Assembly: GCA_949316235.1 (NCBI GenBank) | Contig: OX438745.1 | Span: 7,755,001 to 7,819,000 of the forward strand | From: Oegoconia quadripuncta | Lineage: Eukaryota > Arthropoda > Insecta > Lepidoptera > Autostichidae | DNA length: 64,000 bases | Direction of reading: 5' to 3' | Shown here: positions 1 through 10,561 of the stretch, one piece after another | Position numbering within the stretch: position 1 is the first letter of the stretch | Layout of the letters: each line of letters begins with the position of its first letter | Program-made: the position numbers and the translations under genes | Notes under the pieces: generated by a model | Database searches by the model: none | What the model was told of the DNA's origin: nothing | The model's input: only the letters and a program-made list of their open reading frames with translations

Positions 1-677
1 AATTTAATTTATATATATGAAAGAAATTCATGGGAGAGGCTGATTTGATAATGATGAAATAAATGACGATATCATGTAATAAATAATTCAAAGTGATGCT
101 AAATATTGAGATTAGTATCGTAGTTTTATTTAAAAACAGACATTGTGGTCAAAGGAGAATCCTGTCAATCATGAAAAAAAGACAAAGTGGAACGATGCAA
201 ATTTAGTATATACTCGTACACCAAAACTCAAACTATATAAATAGCAGGCAATGTAAAGAAAATGCAATATCACTGACTGAATTTCCACTAAAATGCCTAA
301 CCAATTCTGAGTAAATAGAAGTGTTTTTAAACTTTCTTTCTTGTTCTCTTTGGAGATTGTAAAGCGAAGAGTTGAGCAAACTCTTTACCCCATCATGACC
401 CTTTTCCATTAAAAATGGACGAAGTGTCTACTATCATTATGAAAGAGCTCGTTAAAGCTTTCAGTCACCTTAAAAATTACAATTAACTTGAAGTCTTTTT
501 ATTTAACCCGAATTATGAGCACTTTACTGATTTCTTTTGGACGTTATATAATTTTAATAATAGAGTGTAATTAATATCGATTGAGTCTGTCAAGGATGGG
601 GCAATTAACTATTATTTTATGGAGGCACAATATTTTTTTATAATGAGCTAAGTAAAGTAAAAAAAAATCTTTATTTT
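1..677. other. No gene seen
   Basis: AT-rich sequence with no open frame of note, no tRNA-like box and no repeat that I can match elsewhere in the window. Confidence 0.6.
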
Positions 678-1200
678 GTAGGTACACAGGGTGCACTTAA
701 AATAGACGGTTTTACATTTTTTAAGGTACTCCTTGTTCAATAGGTAACTTTCCCCTGAGAGGAACAAGCAAGAAACTCCAGGAGTTGCTCTTTTAAAACA
801 GGTTTTATATTGTAATATAAAAGGTATAATTTATTTTATTATTAGCTGTTGTCTGCGACTTCGTTCGCGTTTCATCAAAATCGGTGCGGCAAAAAAATTA
901 CCCTATATCCAGGTCCAAATCTGTCTATCAACCACATTCAAACTAAATCCCTCCAGCCGCTTAGGCGTGAAGAGGTAACAAACATACATACACAAGCTTT
1001 GGCATTTAAAATATTAAATGGGATAGTTGGGAAGTTACATTACGATATGGTTATCATCTAAATAGTCTGATATTTTATAATATGCTTTCTTAATAAGTTT
1101 CTGTTTTATAGTATCTTCAAATATATTGAAAGGAATATTTTGTACATCAAAGGGAACTTTATTGAAAAATAAAGCATAGTCCTCTGAATTAAGTACTGAT
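678..1200 (-). pseudogene. CR1-like LINE 3' end, RT C-terminus, split by another insertion
   Basis: Read on the minus strand, about 1185 to 1057 gives a typical LINE RT C-terminal segment, with FNIFEDTIKQKLIKKAYY and then a DYLDDN-type end shortly before a stop. The matching 3'UTR continues at 830 to 678. An uninterrupted relative lies at 36700-37000 and shows the order 3'UTR then C-terminus without a break, so the piece at about 842-1030 is a later insertion. A third, shorter relative is at 52535-52640. No RT core is present. Non-LTR class is secure; the CR1-like label is inference from the C-terminal pattern. Confidence 0.65.
842..1030 (+). mobile_element. RTE-type LINE 3' tail inserted in an older LINE
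   Basis: Carries the hallmarks of the tail family also seen at 17437, 42789, 43085 and 49012: a start like tgcgacttcgttcgcg, a middle with aaaatcggt and gcaaaaaaatta, and an end with gaagaggtaacaaacataca followed by a run of tacat-type repeats and tttaaaatattaa. Only the 3' region is present, as expected for a 5'-truncated retrotransposon. It interrupts the LINE remnant on the opposite strand. Confidence 0.6.
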
Positions 1201-1960
1201 TTTGCGGAGTCGACTTACATGCCCTGTAAGTTTATCTTTATTTCTTGTATTGGCATAATGTTTATCACTAGTTTTCTTAAGTCATGCTATATTTTTTTTG
1301 AGATAATATTATAGATTTTCAAAAATTTACTATGACGAATGTCTAGAATATTATAGTCTATAAGTCTAAAGTGACACTGCAGGTTTCAATTGATAAATTT
1401 CCACAATCTAACCTGATTTAAGTACCTGTCATAGTTAATTCGAGAATACCAGAAAATCGAGCAAAACTAACCACCTGAAACTCGATAGGTACTGACGTAC
1501 TGTAGGTCTATCACTTTCACATTTACAAGCGAATGTAAATGTCATAAATCTATCGACGTCAACCGCCTTTGAAGACTTGTGTGCGAGAATCGGACCCCTC
1601 TACTCATAATTCATTATCCTGCCCATAACTTTGTAATATCTGGATCGCTACCTGGCTCCTTATTACTACATACGTAGGTATCCATGTACTCCTGGTATAT
1701 CACAGGGAATGTAAAAAATCTTGCCTCGTCACCACTGTCATCAATCAAGCCGCGCGACACTTCCCTAACCAGGCACCCCTGTGATGGATTCGACCTGGAT
1801 ATTACATACAGTCATTATGCTGTGTCAGAAAGTGCTTGCTCTTGCTATTAGAAAGATATTTTATGTACAGCGTAGTTAATCCACATATGGTACAGGTTAA
1901 GTAAATCTCATTAAAATGAGCTATACCATTAGAAAAAATTGAATAGGTACACAGCGTAAA
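1201..1960. other. No gene seen; possible decayed foldback at 1465-1600
   Basis: No supported gene. The segment ending in gtgcgagaatcggacccct near 1580-1598 resembles the termini of the foldback at 58498-58643 and may be a diverged relative, but the opposite arm is poor. Confidence 0.35.
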
Positions 1961-1965
1961 ATTTC

Positions 1966-2072
1966 CTGCCTCCGTAGCATGACATCGTTCGTTGCGCGTG
2001 ACGTAGAGTAAGAGTGGGATGGTTGTACATTTCGTCCAAGCGAATAAGCAGGACAAATATTATCTTATAATA
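1966..2072 (-). mobile_element. Family G fragment
   Basis: Minus-strand copy of the segment holding aaacgatgtcatgctac-like sequence and attcgcttggacgaaat, shared with 47505-47637, 55893, 58441 and 61103. Truncated at both ends relative to the ~600-bp copies. Confidence 0.6.
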
Positions 2073-2341
2073 TACAAAAAATGTCGTCTTCCATGTATAT
2101 CTCAAGTGCCCGAAAAGAAACCCCTTCTCCCCACCCGATTAACATTAAGTGAAGATGGCACTGAAGGCGAACACAGCGATCCAGCAAGCAGCAGATAACC
2201 AGCCGAAACTCAAAAATGCTGTTACTATTTATGGCAGACTTAGGTCGAACAGAGTACTAAACAAGTAGGTACGCTAGGCTAAAACCTTTCAGTGAAATTC
2301 GCGCCAAGCCTAATGTTATAAGAATTGATCGAACTATCCTT

Positions 2342-2610
2342 CATCATAATCATCATCAGATCAACCACAGGACGTCCTAATGATTGTCAGAGCGACACGT
2401 TGGAACCTGCCATATCTAGCGACTTCTGTTCCTGACGTAACACAGATGAAGGTGCGTACCGGTACCGGTGTCATCATTCCAGAATTTTTATTCTTCAACA
2501 TAAACCAGTTCTACTATGTGCTCCGTCTACTGCCACTTCAATTTACTATTTCGATCTTCTAATTCCTGATGCGATCTCGTGATGAAACAGCGAGCGTCGC
2601 CCTGCAAAAT
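2342..2610 (-). pseudogene. RTE-like LINE 3' ORF remnant
   Basis: Minus-strand translation gives SKLKWQ, then a stop where the family normally has W (pattern KLKWQWAGH). It ends in the gacgtcctgtggttgat tail followed by gatgatgat, which matches the tails at 4137, 16847 and 46905. Several stops and frameshifts; no RT core. Confidence 0.5.
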
Positions 2611-3060
2611 TTCCTTATAGCCATTTTTTTTTTAATGATTGACTGGATTATATTATAATATAATAATAAAAGTAAGTAAGTAATAGTAAAAGCCATTTCT
2701 GCAACGATGAATATAAATAATAACCTGTTCTATAAATTAAACATTGATAATACCTTTCAAACTTTGTAGGTTAGGACCGTTTTCCCGAAGGAATAATAAC
2801 CGTAAAACTAATTTAGAAGTAAATAAATTTTCGGTCAACATTACAGGTAGTTTAATAGTGTAATTAGGGTGTCTCAATGGCCATAAATAAAGTAATACTT
2901 TATCGATTAAACTTCGCATAATTGAACAACCAATAATTATTGAAGTATTTAATAACAATATGAGTTTAAAAACCGAAAAACTTAACAGTATAATTTATAT
3001 TTCATGCAGTATGTTTGAGTTTGTTACCATAAAATGTATCCTACCTATCGATATCTAATA

Positions 3061-3320
3061 TCTATGGGACCTAGACGAATAGAACGACACCTCTTTTAGG
3101 GCTGTCGGGTAAAACCAACCGACTTCAGTAACTTTCCTTTCTCTATATACGGAGTGCATCATCAATCTTAACCAAATTTTTATGGTACCACCCTGATGGT
3201 GTAGTCTTTCAAACGAAAGAAGAATTATTGAAATCGGTGCACTAAACTTGGAGATGTCGTGGAACTTACATTAAGAAAATTAATCGGCCTCCAAGATAGA
3301 GGTTATCAATCCGACTGTAT
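3061..3320. repeat. Unclassified interspersed repeat
   Basis: Contains the phrases taaccaaatttttatggtac, caccctgatggtgtagtc and gaattattgaaatcggt. This wording is typical of TE 3' regions, but no second copy is present here, so this is a weak call. Confidence 0.25.
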
Positions 3321-4130
3321 TTTTAAACGACTTCAAACTGCGCTACTTGAGTCATATGCTATGATCTTGATTGTCAGAAGACAGACTTCGAAGCCTCATT
3401 ATTTTTTATTACGCGATATCTTTGTCAATTGTTAACCGATTTTGATGATAACTTTTTTGTTTGAAAGGGTATACTGCCAGGGTTGGCCCCATAATTTGCG
3501 GAAGATCTGATCATGCACGCCCGAGAGAGATGAACCATAGAAGTCGGTTGTTTTGCCAATTTTTGGCGGTCCAATTACTTCACATACGTTCCACAATATC
3601 TCCGATATTTGAGCTCCATGTAGCGAGCTACAAGTATGTTTCAATCTTAAGACTTCAACAATTCTCGTAATTGGGCACAATTCCCCCTGAATACTAAGAG
3701 ACGCGTCTCACCGTATCCATAAACTACGTAACATTATTCCGTTTTACGGATATCGTAGAAAATAACATGGTATACTTACATTGTTTTATGTGTCGTTTGT
3801 CCATAGGTCGTAAAATGTAGTCCGAAAGTGCCTTCACATTCTCGAATACCCCCCAAGGGAGTGTCTGGGGCGCGGGAACAAGTGTCGATCGCTTTACTTT
3901 ACTTCGATTTTGCTGATAGTGATACTGATAATATGGCGCAGTAAAAAGGGTCGATGTTAATGGCTGGATATTTGGTTTCAATACAAATGTACTCAATGAT
4001 ATTCGAAAATACATGTTTTTCATTATTCCAGAACCGCATATTTTGCAATTTTGTTTTACGAGGTAATTTAAGTCCGGATTAATTAATGTAATAGTTTCTT
4101 TTGCATAGTATTATCTATCGGGAAGTCGCT
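3321..4130. other. No gene seen
   Basis: Short frames of 69 to 99 residues are open on both strands at 3432-3680 and 3724-4023 but show no domain, codon bias or neighbour that would support a gene. Confidence 0.5.
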
Positions 4131-4136
4131 AGATTC

Positions 4137-4200
4137 AGACCACGTCCAAGAGGGAGGCCTATGTTCAGCAGTGGACGTCCTGATGCTGATATGATGATGA
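4137..4200 (+). mobile_element. RTE-like LINE extreme 3' end
   Basis: The phrase gaggcctatgttcagcagtg, then gacgtcctgatg and a gatgatgat tail, is the 3' terminus of the same LINE class as 2342, 16847 and 46905. Confidence 0.55.
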
Positions 4201-4380
4201 TCTAAACTTAGTACGAAATGGCATACAAAAAGAAAAATAATCAAGAGAAGTTTATCACTTCTCTACCTAGATTGGTAGCTCGTGCTTATGTTTGATTTCT
4301 CAAATAATAACTGTAGCGGCCGTGAAGTAGTTAGACCTGAATCTATGGAACAAAATAACAAACTGGTACCTTGGGCCTAT

Positions 4381-4610
4381 AAATAAATAAATATTTCGGA
4401 CACTTACACCAATCATCTAGTCCCAAACTAAGCAAAGCTTGTACTATGGATACTAGATAACGGAGAAACATACATAAATATTTATATAAACATCCATGAC
4501 TCAGGAGTAAATGTTCATATTCATCACACAAACATTTACCCGTCCCGGGATTTGAACCCGCAACCGTTGGTTTCGCTGTCAGGGTCACTATTCATTACAC
4601 TAATCGGTCG
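4381..4610 (-). mobile_element. SINE-2, near full length
   Basis: tRNA-derived SINE on the minus strand. The head holds a B-box-like ggttcaaatcccggg and an A-box-like region ending at 4610. The body contains the aagctttgcttagtttggg stretch and the copy ends in an (aaat)n tail at 4381. Relatives: 20052 (tail half), 37413, 44991 (tail half) and 50502 (head only). Confidence 0.75.
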
Positions 4611-5112
4611 CCAATGACTGAGATTGAGGTCTCCCGCACCAAAGCAAACTTGGTATGGAAAGTTCCACAGCTGCTGTCTGTAGCACCACGCCAGACATCC
4701 CGTGCAGCACAGTCCACAACAGCAATAAGCTTCTAGAAGCTGATGTATGCAAGGATTCAGAATCCTAGCTGACCGTGTAGAGATAGTTTACTCTCACACC
4801 AAACACACCATCACCATATTAATACATGTTAGTATAGCATAATCCCACCTGAAGAGACTTTTATCAGGTTTTTATTATTTTACGGGAGAACGAGTTTAAA
4901 ACGCGTACTGCGACCATCTTCTTTCTCCCCACTGCGACCCCGCGTGGGTTACAAGCGCTGGGAAATTTGAATGTAAGCTTATAATGCATATTTTTACATT
5001 AGGGAAGGATTGTCAGTTTTTATAGGCTTAAACAATAATAATGAGCAATGTTTTTATAAAGATTACATGATGGTCTCTGGGCAAAGGAGAATAGGACCAA
5101 CCTTCACTTCCC

Positions 5113-5415
5113 GTGAGTATCGTAAATGGCAAGTATGGAACCATGAGCATGGCAGCTCTGATCAGCGATGGCAGCCACGTCATTGGTATACCACTCTTGG
5201 CTCTTTGGCTATTGGCTCTGTATAAAGAGCACGAAAATACGATTACCAATCCGACTGCTCAGCGAGGTGCAGAGAGCACGAGAATTTTGCAATGGAATGC
5301 CATGCAAGAGAGTTTTAAGTTCAAGTGGACTGTGATTGTTGATGATAGTGATCTTCGAGATAAAAAGAAATACCTTAAGGTCAAGGAAGTAGATGAAGCG
5401 AATAATGAACAATAA
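5113..5415 (+). CDS. Unrecognised 100-residue open frame
   Basis: An open frame of 100 residues with a hydrophobic stretch near residues 27-41 (IPLLALWLLAL) followed by a charged half (DLRDKKKYLKV). The region just upstream (5105-5125) matches the cgtgagtatcgta start seen near 15505, a phrase common in lepidopteran repeats. The opposite strand is also open for 128 residues (5209-5595), which weakens both. I recognise no family. More likely chance or TE-derived than a host gene. Confidence 0.15.
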   Translation: MSIVNGKYGTMSMAALISDGSHVIGIPLLALWLLALYKEHENTITNPTAQRGAESTRILQWNAMQESFKFKWTVIVDDSDLRDKKKYLKVKEVDEANNEQ

Positions 5416-5599
5416 TGCGAAATAACGGACAGGAGATAATAAGCATAACAATAAACGACACATAAACCCGACTACTAGGAAAGGGGAATTGCTGGAATGA
5501 CGGCGCGGAGCCCACAATATCATTCTCAGGTCCGTTGCGCTGGTCCAATTATGTGCGATTACATTCCCTTTGTGGAGTAAGGTATAAGGGTCCATTACG

Positions 5600-6350
5600 A
5601 AGCATTTCTCGTGATGAGAAATAGCAAAAAGCCGTTTCGGAACAAAATTGTTGCTTAATGCAACTGGTATCTGTAAATAGACAAGGATGATTTGCTTTTT
5701 GTTACAACGAGTGACCCCGAATTAAGTAAAACAATAAACAAAAAAAACTAAAATCGGACTATTAAAAAATTTATAGAAAATTAAATGGGAAAATTTGAAA
5801 CTGCATAAACGCTTCTTTTTTATACAGAATGGAGCACGTTTTGTTTTTCCTGTAAAGTCATTATATCTTAGGCCCTAGGATACCTATAGGATGAATTCAA
5901 TGACATTTCATCTGTTCTAATCGGTTCAGTACCTAGTTTAGAATTATCCTCACTGATGAGAATTTGATTGTTTTACATTTTGAATCAACATGGCGATTAT
6001 AGGTACCATATCGTAATTTTTATAGCCTATGACAATCGAGACATTACAGCGAATTCAACGATGCCTCATTTATCAAGTTTGATCACTAAAAGATGGAAAA
6101 TCTATACCCACATACTTGTGTGGGGACAGAGTAAGCCTACCAATCAGAAAGCGAATCCTACATCGCGCTAACGAAGTTTTCTCGAGATAATGCATATAGG
6201 TAGAATGCCATATAACTGTTGGGCCCCGGTCCCCGGGAAACACCAACACTCAGGTGGATGATCCTTCCTTTTTACACACTTGAAAGTGTTAAAATCATAA
6301 CCCTTCCTCCGTAGTAAAAACTTAAGGTACTTCATATTTTTTTTATGTAC
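5600..6350. other. No gene seen
   Basis: AT-rich, with only short frames. An open frame on the minus strand at 6168-6518 overlaps a repeat (next entry) and is not supported. Confidence 0.45.
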
Positions 6351-6354
6351 ACGC

Positions 6355-6440
6355 GGCTTCATAACGACCGTAATACTGCCAGTATATGCAGGTCTTGCTA
6401 CCTTCACATTTACTATCGTGTCGCGCGCCCAGCTACACTC
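6355..6440. repeat. Repeat shared with 48490-48560
   Basis: The phrase cgaccgtaatactgccagta followed by taagcaggtct-like and ttcacattt wording occurs again at 48490-48560. Class unknown. Confidence 0.4.
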
Positions 6441-6829
6441 GCTCAGCCATCCTTCTATAACTCGTACAAAAGATACGCCATACCACAGTTGCATATACAC
6501 TAATATGTACTTATACAACTATAATAGCTATGTAACAGTGCTCGTTAGCAGACAACTTCATATATAATGCAGAAAAACGTTTTAAATGTTGGTTGTTCGT
6601 AGCACAATTTAGTCCGTTAACATGCCATTCACGAAAACATTTAATACCTTCAACTAAAAACGAGTACGTACAGTTACACCACAATTATGTCACAAAAGCA
6701 TCCGGATTTTTTTTGAACGGTTTTATTTGAGTTCTTTTTTTTTGTGCACAACGTTTAAAGAATTAAAGGTTTAAAGAATAGAACCGACCCATCTCTAGCC
6801 GTGGGCGTCGTTGGACTTTACCCAAAACC

Positions 6830-7080
6830 ATCTATACACTTTCACGTTTTACCGACGACCGCCTCACCCCTTGTCACGTGTGCATTTCTGTATATTTGGA
6901 AAGGTGAACCATCGATATTATTTCAAGTATTGAACTTTTAATGTTTAGAACACCCAAACATGTTTGAAATATCTCTGACCACCCTATTTGGGATAAAGAC
7001 AGCTATGAATTTCTGGACTTAGTCTGGCCATACAAAGTGGCTACACCGCTAGCCTTTTGGGTACCTACCCTGCCTCAAAA
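6830..7080 (+). repeat. Family H interspersed repeat
   Basis: Contains cttgtcacgtgtgcatttct, then ttagaacacccaaaca and tatttgggataaaga. The same order occurs at 48770-49000 (plus), and in reverse at 28690-28905 and 34798-35020, where a piece ending in cccacgggaagagacgg lies beyond it. Probably a TE 3' region; class not resolved. Confidence 0.5.
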
Positions 7081-7117
7081 CAGTTAATCGAAAAATATGT
7101 TCTACCTATGACATGAA

Positions 7118-7215
7118 CATATCAATCAATCAAATACGCTTTATTGTTTAAATAAGGAAGGTACATTTAAATATCTTATAGAAACTACAAATTAGGCGGC
7201 CTTATCGCTAACAGC
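7118..7215 (-). mobile_element. LINE 3' tail (type shared with 41490)
   Basis: Reverse complement of the tail at 41490-41575: both hold a tttaaatgtaccttcctta core and a tatttgatt-type end. A 5'-truncated retroelement tail. Confidence 0.55.
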
Positions 7216-7784
7216 GATCTCTTCCATGCAAACCTATCATTTCGAAATTAAATACGAGTGATTAAGTGGGTTAGCACAAATAATTTCCTAATTGTTAACT
7301 ACACCTGAAAGTACATATTGAATTCAAAAGTGTTATCTTAAAGGTATGAAAAACATTAATATGTGATGAGAAACAATAATAACTAAACAATTTGAACAAA
7401 TAAAATAATATATATCCATACAATTTATACCAATACATACATATTAATTACATGTATTATATGATATATAATAATAATATCTACATATTATAATAAATAA
7501 ATAAATACACAAGTTTATTATATAAGGGGATTACTATAACTGGAAACATGTTGTATATTTTAAATTCAAACCTTTCGAAATAAACTTTGGATTTCAAAAT
7601 ATTTTTTTAACATTGCCCAATGTTTTTCCTATTTGATTGATGATCCCTTAAAATATATGGAGAGCGAAAAGCGATATTACACCGGGGAAACATGAGTAAA
7701 ATAATATTTCAACTACCTAAAGCATAATGGCTTAAAGACTATGTTATTAATTACATTTTAATAAAAAGAGATTTAGATCCCTTG

Positions 7785-8015
7785 AAGTGCACCATCTAGC
7801 CTAGATTTAAAAATTTTGGCACTACAGATTAACCTACTTTCAAGTAATACCCAGTATTCACTCCCGTAAATCAGTGTTGGAACCAGCACCCCGCCATGAA
7901 CAGCCACACGAGCTTTTTTGGACAAATTTTGGACTCGTGCACTCGTATTTCGATGTCCTACGCACACTTTCCATACCAAATAGACAAACTGCTGGACATT
8001 CACACCCGTAATCAT
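7785..8015 (-). pseudogene. RTE-like LINE RT C-terminal region
   Basis: Minus-strand frame with KARVAVHGGVLVPTLIYGSE and a following YW, the well-known segment after the RT core of RTE-type LINEs (usual form AVxxGVLVPTLLYGSESW). About 77 residues, no RT catalytic motifs, ending just upstream of a SINE-1 copy in the same orientation. Decayed fragment. Confidence 0.65.
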
Positions 8016-8084
8016 GCAACCATGTTTAAAAAAAAAATTAATTCTGCAATATATTATATTCTCCTTTTCTGCTACACGTCATTC

Positions 8085-8353
8085 ATAAATAAATAAATAA
8101 AATAGACATATACACAGCGCCATTTATTTCCACAGTTAGCAACTATAGGCTTGTGTTGTGGAGACCAGATGGTTGATATACTACATAAATACATTTTTTT
8201 TGTAAATAAATACTTATTATAAATGAAAACATCCATAACTCGGGTACAAATGTCCGTATTCATCACACAAACATATGCCCCTAGCGGGATTCGAACCCGC
8301 AACCTTTTGGTATAATGGTCAGAGTTGCAAACCACTACACCAAACAGGTCGTC
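8085..8353 (-). mobile_element. SINE-1, near full length
   Basis: Best described copy of SINE-1. Read on the minus strand it starts with gacgacctgtttggtgtagt (tRNA A-box-like), has ggttcgaatcccgctagggg (B box), a middle with taataagtatttatttac, then acaacacaagcctatagttg, and ends in (aaat)n. Relatives at 12172, 13596, 29713, 37637, 38516, 42530, 42827, 56623 and split at 58364/59272. Confidence 0.85.
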
Positions 8354-8365
8354 AATCATTCATCA

Positions 8366-8540
8366 TCATCATATTATCCGTAGCACGTTGAAAATAGGCC
8401 TCTTCCATATATTTCTAAAGCGACCGGTTGGAAGTAGTCGGCATGAGTATTCTACACTCAACTTTAATGCTCCACAGACCATCAGTTCTGCGAGACATGT
8501 GCCCGGTCCACGTCATCTTCAACTTACTAATCCGCTAGGC
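8366..8540 (-). pseudogene. RTE-like LINE 3' ORF end
   Basis: Minus-strand frame reads RISKLKMTWTGHMSRRTDG, then VECRILMP and, after one stop, KYMEEAYFQRATDN followed by a gatgatgat tail. This matches the conserved C-terminus of RTE-type LINEs (KLKWxWAGHxARRTD ... EEAYVQQ). A SINE-3 copy abuts its upstream side (8541). Confidence 0.65.
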
Positions 8541-8876
8541 TTTTTTTTTAATTTTTTTTATGCATAACGGGTTAGCACTTGACCTCAATCACACCTGATG
8601 TTAAGTGAAGATGAGGCCGAAGGTGGAAGCGTACTGACCCGGAAACCCAAATATTTGGGGAACTGACTATCTTATCTCTGACAACCGGAACACAACAATG
8701 CTATTAACATTGCTGTTTGGCGGCAGATTTAGATAAGATGGTAGTAGCTAGCCAGGCGGACATTTAAAATGCCCTACCATCAACCAAACCGATTACTAAG
8801 CATGTATCCCGCTGGGGATCGAACCCGCGACCTCCGATTCGTAAACCCTGTTGTTAACATTGAGCCACGGAGGCGG
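8541..8876 (-). mobile_element. SINE-3, full length
   Basis: tRNA-derived SINE with head ccgcctccgtggctcaatgt (A-box-like) and B box ggttcgatccccagcgggg, then gtccgcctggctagctac, a gataagatagccagt segment, and a tail atgcataaaa followed by poly-A. Seen here reversed, with the poly-T at 8541-8560. Relatives at 14436, 16903, 18238, 25699, 28341, 33021 and 50986. Confidence 0.85.
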
Positions 8877-9845
8877 TAGTCTATACATTCTACGGATTTC
8901 TTCCTACTAAAATGTCATTATTACTTGAAATTAAATTAACGCTTTGTCACCCATCGAAAATAAAATATTTAAATTGTGTTACAATTTAATTAAAAGTTGT
9001 ATAGGAAATTAAGTCACGTCATTGTTTGAAATTTAAGCCTACAATATGGAGACAATTTTAACAAGCTACGTCTAATTTGGACTCCTTCTCATCTCATTTC
9101 ACCTTTTAAGTATAGGTATTATTAAGGAACAACTGTTTTGTAATTAAACTGTTATATTATACTCTTTTGCGTTATTAAATATGGAGGAAAATTTCACAAG
9201 CCATGTAAATGTTCTTGAGGGGTTCATATTTTAATGCCTTAATTTCAAATGTCTAAATGAGGTTATAATTAAATATGTAAAATATCCAATGTAAGCAAGG
9301 AAATTAAAATTCATTAAAGCTTCTTTAAAAGAGAGTACATATTTACTTAAAAATATGAATGAATAAAACATGATCTCAATAAATTACAAAATTGTATTAA
9401 GTTGTATACTTTTATTAAAAAAGAAAAGAACAATGATCCTGTGGGTCTCTTTCGCCGCTTCTTTTCCCACAGATGATTTCTCTTTCCGAAACGGTAGTAG
9501 CTTGGACATTTATTTATTTATTTTCAACAAACTTTACAGCATATCCTTATATATTACATAAAATTAAATTACATAATATTAAGCCAATTATAAAGTTTGA
9601 CATATTACTATACATGACACAACACGCGGTAAAACACGCGGAAATTAAACTAAAGCACAGATTACTACTAAGTGCCCCAGAGTACAGAGACATCACTCTG
9701 ACTCTGAAATAGCTGATGATAGCATGGATCTTTTTTTATATGTATTTACCTGTTCAATGATATGAATTCATGCATACTAACAGAGAAATGCTTAAGCCCC
9801 AGTTTTATTTCCAACAGATTTAAAGTGACATTCAACAAACGATAT
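8877..9845. other. No gene seen
   Basis: Strongly AT-rich; two short overlapping frames (63 and 79 residues near 9370-9712) have no recognisable content. Confidence 0.5.
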
Positions 9846-10210
9846 CATCTGGGGGCACGGCCGTGCCCCCACCAAGTCGAGCAAAAAAGCGTCACGGCCG
9901 TACCATCCTTTTCTCGAAGCAATTCAGACCATTTTCGACCCCCTGTAACTTCGTTGTGGATAAAAATAGAAGACTGAAATTTTCAGTAACTATGCAGGCA
10001 TTGTAAAGACACGTATATTTAAAATTTCATTCAATTTGAACCAGTATTTTTAAGAATTATAACGGGTCAAATTTCTTAATTTTGTCACTCACTGACTCAC
10101 CGATCATCAAAATTCTAAGGCACTTCTAGCAGACCTAGAAGCTTCAAATTTGGAATATAAGTAGTGTTTGGTGTATGAATCAAGGAAAAACTAAAAAATC
10201 TAGAAAAGAC
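9845..10210 (+). repeat. Conserved block with GC palindrome
   Basis: Starts with gggggcacggccgtgccccc (9851-9870, a perfect palindrome, 22 bp with the flanking t/a pair). It continues with accaagtcgagcaaaaaagc, a second cacggccgta, gaccccctgtaacttcgttg, and cactcactgactcaccgatc. I believe similar text recurs in lepidopteran genomes but cannot check. It leads directly into the basic repeat ORF and long hairpin that follow. Confidence 0.45.
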
Positions 10211-10284
10211 AGCAAAGAAAATTAAGCCCATACAGCCAAGTCTTCAGTTAATTAAATTTTTCAATATTGGCTTTATTCGTAACG

Positions 10285-10446
10285 ATGTTTTATTATTTTA
10301 CGGCAAAAATTGTAACATCAAAGCCTCCCAGAAAAACCCATAGAGACAGGGAGTGGGCTCTTAGAAAATCTGTAGCTGAAGCTCAAGAAGTAGTACCGGA
10401 AAAGAGAAAACGGAAGGGTACCTACAAAAATAAGAAAAGTTCATAA
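10285..10446 (+). CDS. Short basic ORF (53 aa), first of two repeat units
   Basis: ATG at 10285, stop TAA at 10444. Residues 1-13 are MFYYFTAKIVTSK, then a Lys/Arg-rich repeat containing REWALRKSVAEAQEVVPEKR. In the same frame after the stop, 10447-10554 holds a second, decayed unit (RERALRKSL ... KVPKRKKVELSTKYKKK) broken by two stops, and the frame runs into the left arm of the long hairpin. The match of two units in one frame argues for a real former coding sequence of a basic repeat protein. No family recognised; host gene, TE ORF or other origin is open. Confidence 0.35.
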   Translation: MFYYFTAKIVTSKPPRKTHRDREWALRKSVAEAQEVVPEKRKRKGTYKNKKSS

Positions 10447-10554
10447 GTCAGAGAGAGGGCTTTAAGAAAATCGTTGCTGGTAGATATACATATATACAAT
10501 AAGTAGAAGGTACCGAAAAGGAAAAAAGTAGAACTGTCTACAAAATACAAAAAG
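10447..10554 (+). pseudogene. Second, broken basic repeat unit
   Basis: Continues the frame of the previous entry with ALRKSL and KVPKRKK in register with the first unit (ALRKSV, VPEKRKRK). Stops at about 10504 and 10553. It ends a few bases before the inverted repeat begins. Confidence 0.35.
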
Positions 10555-10561
10555 AAATGAG

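Noticed and set aside
3432..3680. Frames open on both strands (82 and 69 residues)
   Set aside because: Mutual shadows without domain, bias or context.
6168..6518. 116-residue minus frame
   Set aside because: Overlaps a repeat shared with 48490, and no domain is visible.
8270..8353. tRNA-like A and B boxes in SINE heads, here and at all other SINE-1/2/3 copies
   Set aside because: They are followed by SINE bodies, lack a paired acceptor stem, and repeat with the same flanks, so they are SINE promoters and not tRNA genes.
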